The position numbers were made by a program, and so were the translations under genes. Positions 13,233-20,720 of a stretch of DNA of 24,126 nucleotides are shown here, piece after piece; position 1 is the stretch's first letter; each line of letters opens with the position of its first letter. The DNA lies in contig CABRHS010000020.1 of NCBI GenBank assembly GCA_902470815.1, positions 1-24,126 on the forward strand. The letters run 5' to 3'. The stretch is from an uncultured Collinsella sp. Its GTDB lineage: Bacteria; Actinomycetota; Coriobacteriia; Coriobacteriales; Coriobacteriaceae. The notes under the pieces are model-generated. The model saw only the letters and a list, made by a program, of their open reading frames with translations, ran no database searches and had not been told where the DNA came from.

Positions 13233-14627
13233 ATGAAAACTGATGTCGTCATCGTCGGCGCGGGGCCGGCGGGGATCTTCGCGGCTCTCAAGCTTCTTGA
13301 GGGCCGTCCGGACACCCATGTCGTCATGATCGAGAAGGGTCGACCCGTCGAGCGCAGGCACTGCCCGAAAGATCGAACCGGGCGGTGCGTCGGATGTCAG
13401 CCCTGCAACATCACGACCGGCTTCTCCGGTGCCGGAGCGTTTTCCGATGGCAAGCTCTCCCTTTCCCACGAGGTCGGTGGCGACCTGCCCGAGCTCATCG
13501 GAGCCCAAAAGGCGCAAGAGACCATCGAGGCGGTCGACAAGATCTACCTCGCCTTCGGCGCGGACGACCACGTGGAGGGGGCTGGCAAGAACCCCAAGAT
13601 TCGCGACATCCGCCGACGCGCCATCCAGGCGGGGCTCAAGATGGTCGATTGCCCCATCCGGCATCTTGGCACTGAGAAGGCTCAGGAGCTGTATCTCGCG
13701 ATCGAGGAACATTTGCGCCAAGCGGGCGTGGATCTGCGCTTTGGCACCGAGTGTCGGGACCTCATCATCGAGGACGGGGCGTGTCGGGGCGTCATTGCGC
13801 AGGGTCCCGATGGAGAGGAGCGCATAGAGGCCAAGCGGACGGTCGTGGCAACGGGGAGGCGCGGGGCAGATTGGCTCGAGCGCATCTGCTCCGCACACGA
13901 CATCTCGCACACGCCGGGGCCGGTGGACATCGGAGTGCGCGTCGAGCTGCGCAACGAGATCATCGAGGACGTCAACGAAGTGCTGTACGAGGGCAAGCTC
14001 ATCGGCTACCCCAACCCCTTCCGCAACAAGGTGCGCACCTTCTGCCAAAATCCCGGCGGTTTCGTGGCACAGGAGAACTACGACGGAGGGCTTGCCGTGG
14101 TGAACGGGCACTCCTTTAAGGAGCGCAAATCCGACAACACCAACCTCGCTATCCTGTGCTCCCACAACTTCCGCGAACCGTTCGACCAGCCCATCGCCTA
14201 CGCCCAGAACGTCGCGCGGCTCTGCAACATGCTCGGCGACGGGCACATCCTGGTGCAGCGCTTCGGAGACATCCTCAACGGCAAGCGCACATGGCAAAAG
14301 GAGCTCGACCGGTCCAACGTGCGCCCCACCCTCCCCGACGCCGTGGCGGGCGACATCACCAGCGCACTGCCCTACCGGACCATGACCTCCATCGTGGCGT
14401 TCATGCTTGCCGTCGACAAGGCCATTCCCGGATTCGCGTCCGGCGAGACCCTCCTCTACGCGCCCGAGGTCAAGTTCTACAGCAACCGTGTCCAGATGGA
14501 TGAGGAATTCACCACGAGCGTGGCCGGACTGCACTGCCTGGGCGATTCGAGCGGCTGGACACGCGGCCTCATGATGGCGTCCGTCATGGGTTACCTCATG
14601 GGGGAGCGACTGGCAGGCGAGCTGTAG
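13233..14627 (+). CDS. COG2509-type FAD-dependent oxidoreductase
   Basis: The 464-residue flavoprotein is of the uncharacterised FAD-dependent dehydrogenase group. The N-terminal Rossmann motif GAGPAG is at 9-14, followed by an acidic residue after the second strand (MIEKG). A cysteine cluster Cys44, Cys52, Cys55, Cys58 (C-x7-C-x2-C-x2-C) leads into TTGFSGAGAFSDGKL, the hallmark of this family. The C-terminal FAD contact is GDSSGWTRGLMMASVMG. The substrate is unknown. The cysteine spacing could hold a metal or Fe-S centre or redox thiols. ATG 13233 follows GAGGTG by 8 nt. It has its own promoter and no co-directional partner, as cstA converges on it. Confidence 0.87.
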   Translation: MKTDVVIVGAGPAGIFAALKLLEGRPDTHVVMIEKGRPVERRHCPKDRTGRCVGCQPCNITTGFSGAGAFSDGKLSLSHEVGGDLPELIGAQKAQETIEAVDKIYLAFGADDHVEGAGKNPKIRDIRRRAIQAGLKMVDCPIRHLGTEKAQELYLAIEEHLRQAGVDLRFGTECRDLIIEDGACRGVIAQGPDGEERIEAKRTVVATGRRGADWLERICSAHDISHTPGPVDIGVRVELRNEIIEDVNEVLYEGKLIGYPNPFRNKVRTFCQNPGGFVAQENYDGGLAVVNGHSFKERKSDNTNLAILCSHNFREPFDQPIAYAQNVARLCNMLGDGHILVQRFGDILNGKRTWQKELDRSNVRPTLPDAVAGDITSALPYRTMTSIVAFMLAVDKAIPGFASGETLLYAPEVKFYSNRVQMDEEFTTSVAGLHCLGDSSGWTRGLMMASVMGYLMGERLAGEL

Positions 14628-14675
14628 CCGCCAAGGCGCACGCCGATTTGCAAGGGGAAGACTCAATACGCGCGC

Positions 14676-14712
14676 AAAAAGCGGGCCCCGTCGCACGCTC
14701 GACGCGGCCCGC
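14676..14712 (-). terminator. Rho-independent terminator of cstA
   Basis: On the minus strand, GCGGGCC-G-CGTCG pairs with CGACG-G-GGCCCGC (12 pairs, one internal mismatch, 6-nt loop; plus positions 14681-14712). A U-tract of five follows (AAAAA at 14676-14680 on the plus strand). It begins 14 bases past the cstA stop. Confidence 0.85.
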
Positions 14713-14725
14713 CCATATGGCGTAT

Positions 14726-16567
14726 CTACGCCTCGACGACCGCAGCCTCGAGAACGACGTCCCTATCGGCCCGCGCGCCCACACGATACTCGCGGGTGCC
14801 CATCTCGGACCACTCCGGCTCCTCATCAGGCATGGAACCGAAATCCTTGCCACGCAGCTCCTTGAGGCAGTTTGCGGCGACGATCAGGCCGAGCGCCACC
14901 AGCAGGACGGCAAACACGAGCTGCAGGCCGGAGGTCGCCATGGCCGCCATGCCACCCGCCTGCAAGGCGGTGACGCAACCCATGATGCTCATGCAAAGCG
15001 AGGTGAAGGTGCACACGAGCAGGAAGGCGACGGGGACGTACAGCATCGCGCCCTTGCGGCCGGTGCACTTGCAGAACACGGCCAGCGTGATCATGGTCAT
15101 ACCGCCAAGCAGTTGGTTGGAGGCGCCGAAGAGCGGCCAGATGTTCAGATAGCCGCCAAAGGTGAGGGCAAGGCCGGGCAACAGGGTGACGACGGTGGCG
15201 AACCAGGGGTTGCCGAGCACCTTCATCGCGCCGGACTTCTCGTTTTCAACGGCAAGGGCATCATTGCTCGTGGCGAAAAACTCGGAGAAGGAGGTGCGGC
15301 CGATGCGGGCGACCGCGTCGAGGGAGGTCAGGGCGAGGGCGGAGACGTTCATGGTCATGAACACGGTGGCCACGGTGCCATCGATTCCAAATGCCTGCAT
15401 GCCGCGGGCGATGCCGGTGGCGAAGATCGCGAACGGAGTTGATGCGACACCGCCGTTGAGAGCGCCCGTGCCGGCCGTGTTCATGTCGGAGAACATGATG
15501 CCGGCGACGATGATGGCGAGGATGCCCACAAAGGACTCCACGACCATTGCGCCATAGCCGACCTTCACCGCATCGGCCTCGTTCTCGACCATCTTGGAAG
15601 ATGTGCCAGAGGAGACCAGGCTGTGGAAGCCGGACAGCGCTCCGCAGGCAACGGAAACGAACAGAACCGGGAACATCGTGCCGGAGGCGGAGGTAAAGCC
15701 CGTGAACACCGGGGCCGTGATGGTTGCCTGGCCCTTGGCGCCGAGCACCACGATGCCCAGTACGGCGCAGGCGATCATGACGATCATCATGATGGAGGTG
15801 AGGTAGTCGCGCGGCTGTTTGAGCATCTGGATGGGCATCGCACCGGCGAAGACGAGGTACACCATCACGACGGCGATCCAACCGTTGAGGTCGAGATAGA
15901 CCGGGAACCGCATGCCCACGGCGAACATCGCGACCATGAGCACGACGCCCGTGGCAAACTGCTTGACACCGGCGAGCTGGAACTTGCGACAGGCCCAACC
16001 AAAGACAATGGCGACGAAGGTGAACAAGATCGAGATGGTGCCCGCGCAACCCGCGGCGTACGACTTGGCCATGTCGACATCGCCGGACGCATCGGGCGTC
16101 ATGGCAAACGTGCCGGACACCATGGAGGTGAAGGCGGCGATGACGATCAGGCAGAACAGCCAGCAGAACAACAGAAACAGGCGACGTCCCGTGCGGCCGA
16201 TGTACTTCTCAATGAGCTGGGCAAGCGACTTGCCGTTGTTCTTCATCGAGGCGTACAGGGCGCCAAAATCATGTACTGCGCCGAAGAATATGCCGCCCAC
16301 GAGGACCCACAGCGCAACGGGAAGCCAGCCAAATGCCATCGCGACGATGGTGCCCGTTACGGGGCCGGCGCCGCAGATCGAGCTGAACTGATGCGAGAAC
16401 ACGGTAAACGCAGAGGCCGGAGAGAAATTCTTACCGTCCTTCATGCGACGAGCGGGCGTCAGCGCCTCGCGGTCGACGCCCCAGGTGCTGGCAAGCCAGC
16501 GACCGTAGCCCAGGTAACCCGCAGCCAATACGGCAGCGGCCACCACCATCAACACGACTCCATTCAT
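14726..16567 (-). CDS. cstA: CstA-family transporter (peptide/pyruvate type)
   Basis: This is an inner-membrane carrier of the carbon-starvation family. E. coli relatives CstA and BtsT are linked to peptide and pyruvate uptake. The 613-residue protein has some 15 or more hydrophobic segments. It also has the family block FSHQFSSICGAGPVTGTIVA followed by GWLPVALWVLVGGIFFGAVHDF near residues 60-110. The C-terminus is hydrophilic and acidic. Length is within the range for the shorter Gram-positive form. ATG 16567 has an excellent GGGGGAGGAA site. What makes it unusual is the leader: its own promoter, a Leu/Ile-rich leader peptide and two tandem U-tract terminators between promoter and start. This suggests expression is tied to branched-chain amino-acid supply. 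Substrate cannot be read from sequence. Confidence 0.93.
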   Translation of the reverse strand: MNGVVLMVVAAAVLAAGYLGYGRWLASTWGVDREALTPARRMKDGKNFSPASAFTVFSHQFSSICGAGPVTGTIVAMAFGWLPVALWVLVGGIFFGAVHDFGALYASMKNNGKSLAQLIEKYIGRTGRRLFLLFCWLFCLIVIAAFTSMVSGTFAMTPDASGDVDMAKSYAAGCAGTISILFTFVAIVFGWACRKFQLAGVKQFATGVVLMVAMFAVGMRFPVYLDLNGWIAVVMVYLVFAGAMPIQMLKQPRDYLTSIMMIVMIACAVLGIVVLGAKGQATITAPVFTGFTSASGTMFPVLFVSVACGALSGFHSLVSSGTSSKMVENEADAVKVGYGAMVVESFVGILAIIVAGIMFSDMNTAGTGALNGGVASTPFAIFATGIARGMQAFGIDGTVATVFMTMNVSALALTSLDAVARIGRTSFSEFFATSNDALAVENEKSGAMKVLGNPWFATVVTLLPGLALTFGGYLNIWPLFGASNQLLGGMTMITLAVFCKCTGRKGAMLYVPVAFLLVCTFTSLCMSIMGCVTALQAGGMAAMATSGLQLVFAVLLVALGLIVAANCLKELRGKDFGSMPDEEPEWSEMGTREYRVGARADRDVVLEAAVVEA

Positions 16568-16595
16568 AGATTCCTCCCCCTCATGAGTTCAAAGT

Positions 16596-16633
16596 CAAAA
16601 AAATGGGGCCGTCGACATATACGACGGCCCCAT
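16596..16633 (-). terminator. Second (promoter-distal) terminator in the cstA leader
   Basis: On the minus strand, ATGGGGCCGTCG pairs perfectly with CGACGGCCCCAT (12 bp, plus 16603-16614 and 16622-16633) with a 7-nt loop, followed by seven U residues. It ends about 30 bases upstream of the cstA start codon. Unless disrupted it would block read-through into cstA. Confidence 0.85.
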
Positions 16634-16640
16634 GCGCACC

Positions 16641-16670
16641 AAAAAGCCGCCCGCGATGAACACGGGCGGC
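16641..16670 (-). terminator. Attenuator terminator (3:4 hairpin) in the cstA leader
   Basis: GCCGCCCG pairs with CGGGCGGC (8 bp, plus 16646-16653 and 16663-16670) around a 9-nt loop and is followed by five U residues. Its 5' arm overlaps the sequence that can pair instead with region 2 just after the leader-peptide stop codon. That makes it the switchable terminator of an attenuator. Confidence 0.85.
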
Positions 16671-16691
16671 CAAGCTGTGACAACCCGTGCT
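16659..16691 (-). promoter_or_regulatory. Antiterminator (2:3 pairing) of the cstA attenuator
   Basis: On the minus strand AGCACGGGT (16691 down to 16683) can pair with GCCCGTGTT (16667 down to 16659), 9 pairs including two G-U. This uses up part of the 5' arm of the terminator hairpin. Region 2 can instead pair with GCAACCT inside the leader-peptide codons (16727-16721 with 16686-16680, 7 pairs). The mutually exclusive 1:2, 2:3, 3:4 set of classical attenuation is therefore present. Confidence 0.7.
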
Positions 16692-16731
16692 AGCTAATAA
16701 TCAAAATGATGTCTAGATGTAGGTTGCGCAT
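16690..16731 (-). CDS. Leu/Ile-rich leader peptide of the cstA attenuator
   Basis: A 13-codon frame encodes MRNLHLDIILIIS and stops at TAG. Seven of thirteen residues are Leu or Ile. Its leucine codons are CTA, CTA and TTG, expected to be rare in a genome this GC-rich and where GTC/CTC/CTG dominate in the neighbours. The frame starts about 60 bases after the predicted transcription start, behind a purine-rich stretch (AAGAAGAAGAGAG) and GAAG. The stop codon abuts region 2 of the alternative RNA structures. A ribosome that finishes translation would mask region 2 and favour termination. One stalled on the early Leu codons would leave it free. Its function as a sensor is inferred from architecture. 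Confidence 0.78.
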   Translation of the reverse strand: MRNLHLDIILIIS

Positions 16732-16797
16732 GACTTCAATACTCTCTTCTTCTTGGCGGATGCTTAGCACTCCCGCCGGCTAAAGTGGACACGGTGC

Positions 16798-16826
16798 AGT
16801 ATCACGCTTTAGCAAAATGGAGTCAA
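16798..16826 (-). promoter_or_regulatory. Promoter of the cstA leader
   Basis: On the minus strand TTGACT (16826-16821) and GATACT (16803-16798) are spaced by exactly 17 bases. The predicted start is near 16791, giving a leader of about 220 nt before cstA. It lies 90 bases past the stop of the upstream triple-fusion gene, with no terminator seen between. Confidence 0.75.
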
Positions 16827-16915
16827 CCATATTTCACCGGTGTTACGGAATGGAAAACCAACCCCATCCCGCCCCGAAACATCGAGATTCCCGCTACATC
16901 GCAAAGCACGCCGCG

Positions 16916-19351
16916 TCACAGCGTCATATTCGGGTCGGCGTCCACATCGAACGGCGAGAACTCGCCGCGGAGGAACTTCTCCCTCGCCACCACGGCGATC
17001 ATGGCCGCATTGTCGGTGCACGCGTGCTTGGGCGGCACCGTAACGCGGATACCCTGGCGTCCCAGCTTCTCGATCATCATGCTGCGCAGATGCGGGTTCG
17101 CCGCCACGCCGCCACCGATGCAGTACTCGCGCGCACCCGTCTCGCGCAGGGCGCACTTGGCCTTCTTGTACTGCACGTCGAAGACCGCGGCCTCGAACGA
17201 CGCGGCGAGGTCGTGCAAGTCGATCGTCCTGCCGGCGGCGGTCTCCTGCTCGATGTACAGCGTCACCGCCGTCTTGAGACCCGAGAGCGAGAACCGGTAA
17301 TCGCCCTTGCTGTTGAGCGCGCGCGGGAAGTCGATCGCCTTGGGATCCCCCGTCTCGGCGAGGCGCGAGATGATCGGACCGCCCGGGTAACCCAGGCCGA
17401 GTGCCTTTGCGACCTTGTCGAACGCCTCGCCTACCGCGTCGTCAAGCGTCTCGCCCAAGACCTCGTAATCGCCCCATGCGCGGACATGGACGAGCATGGT
17501 ATGGCCGCCCGAGACGAGCGTGAAGATGAACGGCGGCTCCAAGTCGGGCGTCGTGAGCTTGTTGGCGTACAGATGGCCCTCGAGATGGTTCACGCACACC
17601 AAGGGCTTGCCAGCGGCGTAGGCGAAGCCCTTGGCGAACGCCACGCCGACCACCAGGGCGCCCACAAGGCCGGGTCCCTGCGTGACGCCCACCGCGGCCA
17701 GCTCGGCGGGAGAGATCGCTCCCCCCTCGAGACCGAGCGTCCGGGCCGCCTCCTCCAGGGCCGCATCCACAACCCCCACGATGACCTCGACGTGCTTGCG
17801 CGAGGCGATCTCGGGCACCACGCCGCCAAAACGCGCGTGGAAATCGATCTGCGTGGACACCTGGTTGGCCACGAGCTCGCCGTCCGCGTCCACGATGGCG
17901 ACGGCCGTCTCATCGCAAGAGCTCTCGATCGCGAGCACCAGCCGGCGCCGCTCCACCTCGGCGGCCTCCTCGACCGTGCGCACGGGGGCGGGCAGGGGCC
18001 ACTCGCGGGCGGCGGCGGCCGTCGGCTCGGGCGAAGCGGAGTCCACGGGCAGCACCAAAGGCAGCGAGGCGGTCATGACCAGGGCGTCGAGCCCGGCGCC
18101 GTAGTAGCCGCGCCGGCGTCCCGACTCGGAGAAGCCGAGACTCGTATACAGGGCGATGGCGCTCTCGTTCCCATCTTCGACCTCGAGCGAGGCCGAGGTG
18201 CACCCGAGCATCTGGGCGTCATAGCTCACGTGCGCCAGGAGTTTACGGGCGATGCCCTCCCGGCGATGCGCGGGCGCGACGGCGACATCGAGAATCTCGA
18301 CACCCCCATCGACGACCATACCGCCCGCGAAACCGATCAGCTCGCCATCGTCATGAGCGACCCACCAGGACCGCGCCGCGGGTACTGCCGGGTCGAGTTC
18401 CGCCAGGAACATGGAGGCCGTCCACGGATCATGCCCCGCCCCGGCGAAGCAAGCGCTCTCCAACGCCGCCATGGCCTCCGCATCCGCCGCGGCCATGGGC
18501 CTGACCTGCAGGTGCCGACCGGCCAGCTCATCGGCGACCCCCGTCACAACCGTGTTGACGCTCTCGGCGAGCCCCAGCCGCTTGCGCTCGTTCTCCTCCG
18601 CATCGGACAACCGGGTATACACGGGGAGCACGGTTGCCGGGTCGCTGTCCCCGGCGGCCGCAAGGCCCTCAGGGCTCGCCGCGGCGAGCAACAGGCCCTC
18701 GCCGGAGGGCCACCACAGCTCTCGGTCGAGGGCGCGGCCCATCAGTCCGGCCCCTTCGAACAGACCGCCGTGCCTGACCAGGCCGTCACCGGTAACCTGG
18801 ATCTCCCCCGCATCCGCGCGTGAGGACCACTCCTCCACCGCAACCGCGGCCTTCACCACGCGCTCGCGCTCGAACATGCGGTGGGGGCCCTCGTCATCCA
18901 CCCTATACAGGGCCGGGTACACCTCGCCGCGCATGGCGTCCGCCGCGACGCCGAGGAGCCCGCGCACACCGGAGCGCCAGGCGGTCCATGCGCACGCGTC
19001 CAGGGTCGAAACGCCCATCAGGGGCACGCTCGCGCCGCGGGCGAGGCCCTTCGCGGTGGAGATGCCTATGCGCACGCCCGTAAACGACCCCGGGCCGCGG
19101 CCGACAAGAAAGCCCCCCACGTCGGCGATCGTCTTTCCGGCATCCTCGAGCGCGCGACGAACCGTCTCCACGAGCTCGACATTCGCATGCCTGCGGCACA
19201 GGTGGTCGCGCGTGGCAAGCACGTCCACGCATGCGTGACTCGGCCTATCGTCAAAAAACACCTCGGGCGTCCACCAGGCAACCGAGCATGCCAACATATC
19301 CGTCGAGGTATCAATCGCTACGATCAGCGTGCGAAAGTCATCCAGTCTCAT
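16916..19351 (-). CDS. TsaB-RimI-TsaD triple fusion (tRNA t6A synthesis and protein N-acetylation)
   Basis: One 811-residue chain carries three enzymes. TsaB (about 1-235; AIDTSTDMLACS, GRGPGSFTGVRIG) is the non-catalytic partner of TsaD. A GNAT domain of the RimI type (about 280-428; acetyl-CoA loop RREGIARKLL, then NESAIALYTSLGF) would acetylate the N-terminus of ribosomal protein S18 or other proteins. TsaD (about 471-811; AIESSCDET, FGGVVPEIASRKH, TQGPGLVGAL, SGGHT) transfers threonylcarbamoyl to A37 of tRNA. TsaD metal-binding His589 and His593 (NHLEGH) are present and its length is normal, so all parts look active. The frame is unbroken across both linkers. ATG 19351 has GAAAGG upstream. 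TsaE is encoded 108 bases before it. The fourth factor, TsaC, is not in the window. Confidence 0.95.
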   Translation of the reverse strand: MRLDDFRTLIVAIDTSTDMLACSVAWWTPEVFFDDRPSHACVDVLATRDHLCRRHANVELVETVRRALEDAGKTIADVGGFLVGRGPGSFTGVRIGISTAKGLARGASVPLMGVSTLDACAWTAWRSGVRGLLGVAADAMRGEVYPALYRVDDEGPHRMFERERVVKAAVAVEEWSSRADAGEIQVTGDGLVRHGGLFEGAGLMGRALDRELWWPSGEGLLLAAASPEGLAAAGDSDPATVLPVYTRLSDAEENERKRLGLAESVNTVVTGVADELAGRHLQVRPMAAADAEAMAALESACFAGAGHDPWTASMFLAELDPAVPAARSWWVAHDDGELIGFAGGMVVDGGVEILDVAVAPAHRREGIARKLLAHVSYDAQMLGCTSASLEVEDGNESAIALYTSLGFSESGRRRGYYGAGLDALVMTASLPLVLPVDSASPEPTAAAAREWPLPAPVRTVEEAAEVERRRLVLAIESSCDETAVAIVDADGELVANQVSTQIDFHARFGGVVPEIASRKHVEVIVGVVDAALEEAARTLGLEGGAISPAELAAVGVTQGPGLVGALVVGVAFAKGFAYAAGKPLVCVNHLEGHLYANKLTTPDLEPPFIFTLVSGGHTMLVHVRAWGDYEVLGETLDDAVGEAFDKVAKALGLGYPGGPIISRLAETGDPKAIDFPRALNSKGDYRFSLSGLKTAVTLYIEQETAAGRTIDLHDLAASFEAAVFDVQYKKAKCALRETGAREYCIGGGVAANPHLRSMMIEKLGRQGIRVTVPPKHACTDNAAMIAVVAREKFLRGEFSPFDVDADPNMTL

Positions 19352-19459
19352 CAGGGAAACCTTTCAATTCATGTTTCGTGGGCCGAATTCCAGAAGGGTC
19401 GTCCGCCATATGGCGAGACAACGCGCGCGCCCGTCATGGAGTCGCGCATCCGCACTGAC

Positions 19460-19966
19460 TCAGCCCCTCGCGGCAGCCACGGCCCCGTCGATCGCCCGGG
19501 CGAGGTCCTCGGCGCGAGGGCCGTGCGGCTCCAAAGATATGCTCCGGGCATCGGCGTCGCCCTCGACACGCGAGATCACGACGCCCAGGTACTCGTCGGT
19601 CAGCTCATCTTGGAACTGCTCGCCCCACTCGAGCAGGCATGCCCCCTCGTATCCCAAAACATCAAAGATGCCCGTGTCCTCCAGCTGATAAGCATGCTCG
19701 AGGCGGTACAGGTCGAAGTGGAACAGCGGTATGCGGCCGCCATCGTGAACCGCCATCAGGGCGAACGTGGGGCTCGTCACCGGATGCCCATCGCCAAGGC
19801 CGGCCGAGACGCCCTTGGTGAAGTGCGTCTTCCCAACACCGAGCCCTCCAGTGAGAACCAGCACGTCCCCGTCCACCAGGCAGTCGGCGACGATCCGGCC
19901 GAATTCAACCGTGTCCCCAACGGCCGCGCTCCCATAGCGCAGGGGCGCCACGCGATCGATCGACAT
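19460..19966 (-). CDS. tsaE: tRNA threonylcarbamoyladenosine biosynthesis ATPase TsaE
   Basis: TsaE is the small ATPase that resets the TsaB-TsaD complex in t6A synthesis. The 168-residue protein has Walker A GGLGVGKTHFTKG, the switch/Thr motif SPTFALM, the FHFDLYRL block and LLEWGEQF, all family hallmarks. ATG 19966 lies one base after the udg stop codon, so the two are probably coupled. An open frame extends far upstream but only as an overlap with udg in another frame. The 108-base gap to the triple fusion contains the 12-bp palindrome CGCCATATGGCG (19404-19415) and no clear terminator or promoter. Confidence 0.95.
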   Translation of the reverse strand: MSIDRVAPLRYGSAAVGDTVEFGRIVADCLVDGDVLVLTGGLGVGKTHFTKGVSAGLGDGHPVTSPTFALMAVHDGGRIPLFHFDLYRLEHAYQLEDTGIFDVLGYEGACLLEWGEQFQDELTDEYLGVVISRVEGDADARSISLEPHGPRAEDLARAIDGAVAAARG

Positions 19967-19967
19967 C

Positions 19968-20669
19968 CTACTCACCAATCCTCGGAAGCGCATCGGAATG
20001 CTCGTCCACCGCATTGCCGGAATGCTCGCCGGACTCGGCCATGGAACGGGCGCCATCAAGTCCGGAATCGACGGGGTGGCTGGCCAAGTAATCTCCCAGC
20101 ATGCGGAAATCGGCCTCGAGGAGCTCCTGCCACGCGGGGTTGCGCAGCGCCGCCGCCGGATGGAACGTGGGCATGACAACGAAGTGCCCCATCTGATGGA
20201 AACGGCCGCGCAGCTTGGTGATTCCCACCTCGGTCTTGAGCACGAAGTGCGTCGCCGGGTTCCCCAGGGTCACGATGATGTCCGGCCATATGCTCCTGAT
20301 CTGCTCGCGCAGAAAGGGCGAGCACGCCAAGACCTCGTCGGCCTTCGGGTTGCGATTGGCCGGGGGGCGACATTTGAGCACGTTGGCGATGTAGATGTCC
20401 TCGCGCTTCAAGCCGGCGAGCGAAAGGATGCCGTTGAGGTTCTCCCCAGCGCGACCCACGAACGGCTCGCCCCGCAAGTCCTCGTTCTTGCCCGGAGCCT
20501 CGCCCACGAACATCACGCGTGCACGGGGGTTGCCCACGCCGAACACGATGTTGGTGCGCGTCTGGCACAGCTCGCACAGGCGGCAATCGCCCAGCACCGC
20601 GCGGATCTCCTCAAGCTCCACCTCTCGCGGCTTTTGATTCTCATGCCCTGGGACATGCATGACGCCCAT
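19968..20669 (-). CDS. Family 4 (Fe-S) uracil-DNA glycosylase
   Basis: This enzyme removes uracil from DNA in base-excision repair. The 233-residue protein has motif 1 GEAPGKNED, motif FVGRAGENLN, NVLKCRPPANRNP and motif 2 HPAAALR. Cys29, Cys32, Cys100 and Cys116 have the spacing of the [4Fe-4S] ligands of the Thermotoga enzyme (C-x2-C and C-x15-C). A third nearby cysteine (Cys35) is also present. The C-terminal 35 residues are acidic, low-complexity and not part of the fold. ATG 20669 has AAAGGGG 5 nt upstream. It sits between alr and tsaE, a cluster otherwise devoted to cell-wall and tRNA work. Confidence 0.94.
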   Translation of the reverse strand: MGVMHVPGHENQKPREVELEEIRAVLGDCRLCELCQTRTNIVFGVGNPRARVMFVGEAPGKNEDLRGEPFVGRAGENLNGILSLAGLKREDIYIANVLKCRPPANRNPKADEVLACSPFLREQIRSIWPDIIVTLGNPATHFVLKTEVGITKLRGRFHQMGHFVVMPTFHPAAALRNPAWQELLEADFRMLGDYLASHPVDSGLDGARSMAESGEHSGNAVDEHSDALPRIGE

Positions 20670-20720
20670 GTGGGGCCCCTTTCATGGTCCGGCGCAGCCA
20701 CCGCCCGCAGCGGCCGGCGC

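Noticed and set aside
16646..16670. Reading the cstA-leader hairpins merely as terminators of the tsa operon
   Set aside because: They lie beyond a good promoter and a Leu/Ile-rich leader peptide, and the first has a precise competing antiterminator pairing. A dual use cannot be excluded.
16817..18823. 668-codon open frame antisense to the TsaB-RimI-TsaD fusion
   Set aside because: His/Arg-rich composition typical of a shadow frame. The opposite strand holds three intact enzyme domains.
19404..19415. 12-bp palindrome CGCCATATGGCG between tsaE and the triple fusion
   Set aside because: A single short palindrome of this kind is expected by chance and there is no nearby promoter or repeat copy to support a role.
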